Source: DAINRZ01 sp964634885 (GTDB taxonomy: Bacteria > Bacteroidota > Ignavibacteria > Kapaibacteriales > UBA2268). Taken from it: a stretch of DNA of 34,084 bases. The notes under the pieces were generated by a model. It saw nothing but the letters and a program-made list of their open reading frames with translations, searched no databases and was not told the DNA's origin. The stretch is taken from NCBI GenBank assembly GCA_964634885.1, contig CAZWLN010000049.1, positions 1 to 34,084 on the forward strand. Reading direction: 5' to 3'. Shown one piece after another: positions 30,393-34,084 of this stretch; the stretch's first letter is position 1, and the number at the start of each line of letters is the position of its first letter. A program made the translations under genes and the position numbers.

Positions 30393-32423
30393 TTAAAATT
30401 CCTGGAGAAAAACCATGAAGTACCCGTCGTCGTACCCGTCGCCGTTGTTGTCGGCGCCAAGAGGTGTGCCGCAGAAGATGACGGAGTAGCTTTTGCCGTA
30501 TGCATAGGAAATGTCGTCAACACGGAGCAGTACTTTGGGCAGGCTGGTTTTCGAATCGATTTCGTTGTTGTTGGTGAACAGTAGGGCATTCTTCCGCTTA
30601 TTCACGGACAATTCCCTGGTAGTGATATACTGATAGCCAATGGCCTCGGCTCCGGCGAAAACAGTACCGTTCTCGGTGTCGATACGGACTGTAAGCGAAG
30701 GAGTGGTACTGCTGGCGTTGATTACCTTCCTGTAATAGTTACCCCAGCTTACATCGACGGGCGGGTACATGGTGTGGAACTCATCCGGAGCTGCCGCCGT
30801 ACCCGAGGCGATGACAAGCAGCCTCTGGCTTTTATTAGTTGTAATATTGAGCGGGCTTCCGTTCAGGGTAATTGTTGTGTTGCCTTCGTCAACAACAGTA
30901 GTAATATAGCCGAGAGCAGGAAGAACGGCAGAGGTAAGCACCTGGTCAACGGATACTTTTGTCCTGAAGCTGCTGTTCCTGGCATTGACGATCTGTACCA
31001 GAACGCCCTCGTCCAATGGTTCGACGGTTGTCCCGGGGGATTGGTCTGCTACGGCCGTTAGGGTTGGATTTCCCGATTCGTCGCAGTACATCACGAGGAA
31101 GTAGCTTTTGTCGGCTTCGAAATTCGTGAGATATGCCGAAAGCAGCTTTGATGGATTTGTCGAAGTAAAGAGAGTAAGGGGAGCCTTGCCTGCATTTATA
31201 ATAACCGGCTCGGATATGGAACCGTATTGCAGGTCGGAAGCGAGGTATGTCCCGGCAGACAGGCTTGTGTCCGATTGTGAATTGTGCGCTGCCATCGACA
31301 ATGTCAGGGGCGTATTCTTATATTTATAGTTGGCATTAATCACTCTGACGACGGCTTTGCCGGCAGTGGATTCGTTGATAAAGACAGGTTCGGCGACAAC
31401 GGTAAGGCCAGCGTCGGCTGTGTCGTTGTCGAAAACAAATGCCGTATATTTGCCGAGTACTTCGAAAGACGTAGAGTCGAGGCTGTGGAGCGTTTTGTTT
31501 ACACGTGAGCCGACATAGTCAACGGCTGTGGATTTGCATACTTCAATCTCCTCGTAGTCAGAGATGGATTTTGAAGGAACACTTGTAAAAACAAGCGAGT
31601 CCGGTTCTTTGTAAAGGGATACCGTTGTACGCGAGAAGTTGACAGCCCTGAGGAACGAGTTTCTCTGTTCCACTTCCGTAAGCAGTTTCAATGCTCCTTC
31701 TGTTTCATCCTCCTCATTGAGCAGGTAAGCTTCTTCTTCGCCGCTTCCATTTTTCATTACAACGACGGCGTACTGGCCGTATTCTTTAAGGCAGACACTG
31801 TAAAGACGCGAAGAGACATAAGTGCCTGATGTGTATTTGGTCAGTGAGACTGCAACCGTGTCCGACCTGATTTCACCAATGCTGCCGGAAGAATGGTAAG
31901 TGGCTGAAGAGAGCTTCTCTCCGCTGGGACAGCCTGCCGTGAGCGTATAGGTCGAATTGAGGTCCGGTACTGCGTTGTACACCTTGACGTAGGCAATCTT
32001 TGTCTTGCGCGTCAGGCCTGTAACCGTCGAGGTGAAGTACAGGGTATCGGATGTCTTCGAGGTGGAGTCATTCAGGAGCGGAAGGTAGAACACAGAGTAT
32101 TTCATGTCCTTGATGAACTTCTGTTTGTACTTGGTCCTCAGTAAGGTTTCGCCTCCGCCGGTCTTTACAATTAAATTGCATGAGTCGGCTCTTGGGACGA
32201 TGGAGCCTGAAACCCGTCCGTAAGCGGTCGCAGTTGTATTGGTGTCATTGCCCAGAGAAAGAACTTTGTCGGTCTTTGCGCTTCCAAGATTGACGAATCT
32301 GACCCTGACGGATTCCGTTTGCGACGGAGGATTGACAAGGGCTAAGTTTTCCTCGATGCAGCCCGTCAGGGCAACAAGTGCAACAGCTACAATGCAATAT
32401 AGAATTCTCTGACGAAAGTCCAT
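30393..32423 (-). CDS. DUF4397-like repeat lipoprotein
   Basis: 676 residues with a lipoprotein signal (LVALTGC, Cys22), so outer-membrane attached. The mature part is built from about six related beta-sandwich modules of 90-117 residues, each starting with an R-V-x-N/V-N-A type strand: near residues 39 (VRVRFVNLG), 142 (KIAYVKVYNAVP), 257 (FLRAVNFS), 357 (AVVRVINAN), 474 (VLVQIVNAR) and 563 (YYRKVINAS). This is the pattern of DUF4397 proteins of Bacteroidota. Near the C-terminus DNNGDGYDD (658-666) resembles an EF-hand or dockerin-like calcium loop. Function unknown; probably a surface structural or adhesion protein. Monocistronic, divergent from prfA. Confidence 0.6.
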   Translation of the reverse strand: MDFRQRILYCIVAVALVALTGCIEENLALVNPPSQTESVRVRFVNLGSAKTDKVLSLGNDTNTTATAYGRVSGSIVPRADSCNLIVKTGGGETLLRTKYKQKFIKDMKYSVFYLPLLNDSTSKTSDTLYFTSTVTGLTRKTKIAYVKVYNAVPDLNSTYTLTAGCPSGEKLSSATYHSSGSIGEIRSDTVAVSLTKYTSGTYVSSRLYSVCLKEYGQYAVVVMKNGSGEEEAYLLNEEDETEGALKLLTEVEQRNSFLRAVNFSRTTVSLYKEPDSLVFTSVPSKSISDYEEIEVCKSTAVDYVGSRVNKTLHSLDSTSFEVLGKYTAFVFDNDTADAGLTVVAEPVFINESTAGKAVVRVINANYKYKNTPLTLSMAAHNSQSDTSLSAGTYLASDLQYGSISEPVIINAGKAPLTLFTSTNPSKLLSAYLTNFEADKSYFLVMYCDESGNPTLTAVADQSPGTTVEPLDEGVLVQIVNARNSSFRTKVSVDQVLTSAVLPALGYITTVVDEGNTTITLNGSPLNITTNKSQRLLVIASGTAAAPDEFHTMYPPVDVSWGNYYRKVINASSTTPSLTVRIDTENGTVFAGAEAIGYQYITTRELSVNKRKNALLFTNNNEIDSKTSLPKVLLRVDDISYAYGKSYSVIFCGTPLGADNNGDGYDDGYFMVFLQEF

Positions 32424-32537
32424 TAATACTCCAAATATTTTCCATCACCCGACTTTTGAACACGGGATATTAACTTAAAACGATAACGTTTGGATAATAA
32501 TTTATTTTCTTTTACATGGGCAGCTAAAAATTATGAA

Positions 32538-32569
32538 TTTCTTAAAGTCAAATTATTGAGCTAATTTTG
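32538..32569 (+). promoter_or_regulatory. Putative promoter of prfA
   Basis: TTTC (32538-32541), 20-nt spacer, TAATTTTG (32562-32569): a full -7 match and one mismatch at -33 to the Bacteroidota consensus. It would give a leader of about 25-30 nt before the ATG at 32604. Confidence 0.4.
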
Positions 32570-32603
32570 TAGTTTTAGTAATTTAGCCAAAACAGGATTG
32601 ATT

Positions 32604-33692
32604 ATGATTGACAAATTAAAAGCAATTTTAGATAGATACAGGAAAGTCAACGAGCAGCTTCACGACCCGGCCGTTTCCTCTGACCTTAAGCAGTACAAGG
32701 AATTGTCCCGGGAAAATAAGCGCCTGGCGGCCATTGCTGCCATTGCAGAAAAATACATCAAGATATGCAATGACATCGAATCGAGCAAAGAGCTGATGGG
32801 GTCACAGGACGTCGAACAGGAGCTGAAGGACATGGCCTATGAGGAAGTCCGGTCGCTGTCCGACGAGAGAGAAAGGCTCGAGGAAGAGATCAGGCCCATG
32901 CTGCTTCCGAAGGATCCCGACGACGTCAAGAACTGTATCTTCGAAATCAGGGCAGGTACCGGCGGCGACGAAGCGGCGCTGTTTGCCGGCGACCTCTTCA
33001 GGATGTACCAGCGTTACGCCGAACGAAACAGTTTCCAGCTTGAGGTAATCAGTTTTACCGAGAGTGAAAAGGGAGGCTACAAGGAAATCGTTTTCTCGCT
33101 TGCCGGCGAGGACGTTTTCGGAAAAATGAAATGGGAGAGCGGCGTTCACCGGGTTCAGCGCGTTCCCGAGACCGAATCGAGCGGCAGGCTCCATACTTCT
33201 GCTGCTACGGTTGCAGTACTCCCCGAAGCTGAAGACGTTGACATCCAGATCAACGAAGCCGACCTCAGGATCGACATCTTCCGTTCCGGCGGCAAGGGCG
33301 GACAGAACGTAAACAAGGTGGAGACGGCAGTGAGGATGGTCCACATTCCCACGGGCATCGTCGTAAGCTGCCAGGAAGAACGCTCACAGCTGAAGAACCG
33401 TGAGAAAGCCATGAAAGTCCTTCGTTCCAGGCTCTATGAGATGGAACTCAAGAAGCAGCAGGAGGAGATATCTTCCTCGCGCAAAAGCATGGTTAAGCAC
33501 GGCGACCGCTCCGAGAAGATCAGGACTTACAACTGGCCACAGAACAGGGTCACCGACCACAGGCTGGAAGGCGAAGCCAAGAACTATCCCCTGCGCGAGA
33601 TCGTTGACGGCGACCTCACAATAGTTATAGAAAACCTCCAGATTGCCGAAAGGGCAGAGATGCTGAAACAGGGCGTCGAGAGTATGCTGTAA
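32604..33692 (+). CDS. prfA: Peptide chain release factor 1
   Basis: 362 residues; recognises UAA and UAG stops on the ribosome. Domain order is that of RF1: N-terminal helices (about 1-100), domain 2 with the stop-codon reading region including RVPETESSGRLHTSAATVAV (PxT in the form PET), and domain 3 with the universal GGQ motif in RSGGKGGQNVNKVETAV. The end (RVTDHRLEG...LQIAERAEML) is typical. ATG 32604 is preferred to an in-frame TTG two codons upstream; AGGA is 6 bases before it. Single gene; a prmC homologue is not adjacent. Confidence 0.96.
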   Translation: MIDKLKAILDRYRKVNEQLHDPAVSSDLKQYKELSRENKRLAAIAAIAEKYIKICNDIESSKELMGSQDVEQELKDMAYEEVRSLSDERERLEEEIRPMLLPKDPDDVKNCIFEIRAGTGGDEAALFAGDLFRMYQRYAERNSFQLEVISFTESEKGGYKEIVFSLAGEDVFGKMKWESGVHRVQRVPETESSGRLHTSAATVAVLPEAEDVDIQINEADLRIDIFRSGGKGGQNVNKVETAVRMVHIPTGIVVSCQEERSQLKNREKAMKVLRSRLYEMELKKQQEEISSSRKSMVKHGDRSEKIRTYNWPQNRVTDHRLEGEAKNYPLREIVDGDLTIVIENLQIAERAEMLKQGVESML

Positions 33693-33748
33693 GTAATAGA
33701 TGTATTAATCCCTGGTTTCTCGCTTATTGTAGTGGGTAAGAAGCAACT

Positions 33749-34045
33749 GGATTCTTTCTTCTTTCTTTACAAACTATATAAACTTGATGAACTTGATAAA
33801 CTAATTAACCCCATCCCAGCCTTCCCCAGGGGGAATTATTCCCCAAGGGGAAGGAGCAAGAACGCCGGATTCTTTCTTCTTTCTTTACAAACTTTATAAA
33901 CTTGATGAACTTGACAAACTTGATAAACTAATTAACCCCATCCCAGCCTTCCCCAGGGGGAAGGAGCAAGAAACAAAAGGTTAAACCTTTCGCAGGTGGA
34001 GTCAATCTTTAGAGAATCGATAGAACAGGAAGGCCTTGCGTCTCT
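33749..34045. repeat. Dispersed-repeat cluster, right edge
   Basis: Two copies (33749 and 33867, offset 118 bp) of the module GGATTCTTTCTTCTTTCTTT plus a 9-mer array plus CCCCATCCCAGCCTTCCCC hairpin. The first hairpin (33820-33854) is enlarged by a GGGAATTATTCCC insert; the second (33947-33964) is simple. Afterwards come AAAGGTT/AACCTTT, AGGTGGAGTC and a half of the GAGACGCAAGG palindrome (34030-34044). Order and orientation are the same as at 1-307. 33693-33748 and 34046-34084 hold nothing that I recognise. Confidence 0.85.
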
Positions 34046-34084
34046 TTTATGTTGAAAAACAAATAAAAAATAAAATATTTTTTC

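Noticed and set aside
1..34084. Autonomous insertion sequence
   Set aside because: No transposase or integrase frame is visible; repeats look like non-autonomous REP/MITE-type DNA.

Overview
The window looks like a piece of chromosome from a T9SS-bearing member of the Bacteroidota / FCB group. Four observations support this. The protein at 419-1648 ends in a type IX secretion (Por-type) sorting domain. Several promoters fit the Bacteroidota pattern TTTG-N18-20-TAnnTTTG (1856-1887, 23060-23091, 30326-30355, and weaker at 15201-15231 and 32538-32569). CarB has the 'SGALKIGEAGEFDYSG' style N-terminus. Small CotH-type and DUF4397-like lipoproteins are present. Many starts also have clear Shine-Dalgarno sequences (GAGG, AAGGA, GGGGA), which is unusual for class Bacteroidia and points toward an Ignavibacteria/Kapabacteria-like lineage. 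That placement is an inference. No rRNA, tRNA, CRISPR array or transposase gene was recognised.

Layout, left to right. 1-307: dispersed-repeat cluster. 419-1648 (-): T9SS-secreted propeller protein. 1856-6282 (+): Bacteroidota-type promoter, attenuator-like terminator, then carA and carB overlapping by 28 bp (pyrimidine/arginine precursor carbamoyl phosphate). 6302-10484 (-): TPR protein, membrane von Willebrand A protein and an AmmeMemoRadiSam-type radical SAM enzyme. 10937-11296 (+): receiver-like single-domain protein with a terminator. 12093-12830 (+): outer-membrane barrel. 13062-14309 (+): GT4-type glycosyltransferase. 14309-15152: large repeat cluster. 15266-18697 (+): probable operon of a LolC/E-type permease, a secreted OmpA-like protein and an aspartase-like lyase. 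18695-19254: second large repeat cluster. 19252-21482 (-): OprO/P-like porin coupled to a CotH-family lipoprotein. 21538-23091 (-): FabH with two candidate small ORFs and an upstream promoter carrying a 13-bp-periodic operator-like array. 23116-30270 (-): TetR regulator, then an RND tripartite efflux operon (membrane fusion protein, RND pump, TolC) ending in a patatin phospholipase. 30393-32423 (-): DUF4397-like lipoprotein. 32604-33692 (+): prfA. 33749-34045: repeat cluster again.

The strongest unexplained signals are non-coding. (1) A degenerate 9-bp tandem repeat (consensus around GTTYRTMAA) occurs in about ten short arrays; at aspA and cotH the stop codon itself is the first TAG of the repeat. 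(2) Four TTAACCA boxes sit exactly 13 bp apart, immediately downstream of a perfect promoter in front of fabH and a 47-codon ORF. (3) A strong terminator lies between the carA promoter and carA, with a duplicated 5' arm that could form competing hairpins. (4) Repeated boxes around tetR and the efflux operon look like a TetR autoregulatory operator system. (5) Hairpins within the repeats show compensatory base changes. The coding content is mostly conventional; I do not see a multi-gene defence or biosynthetic system that I could call new.
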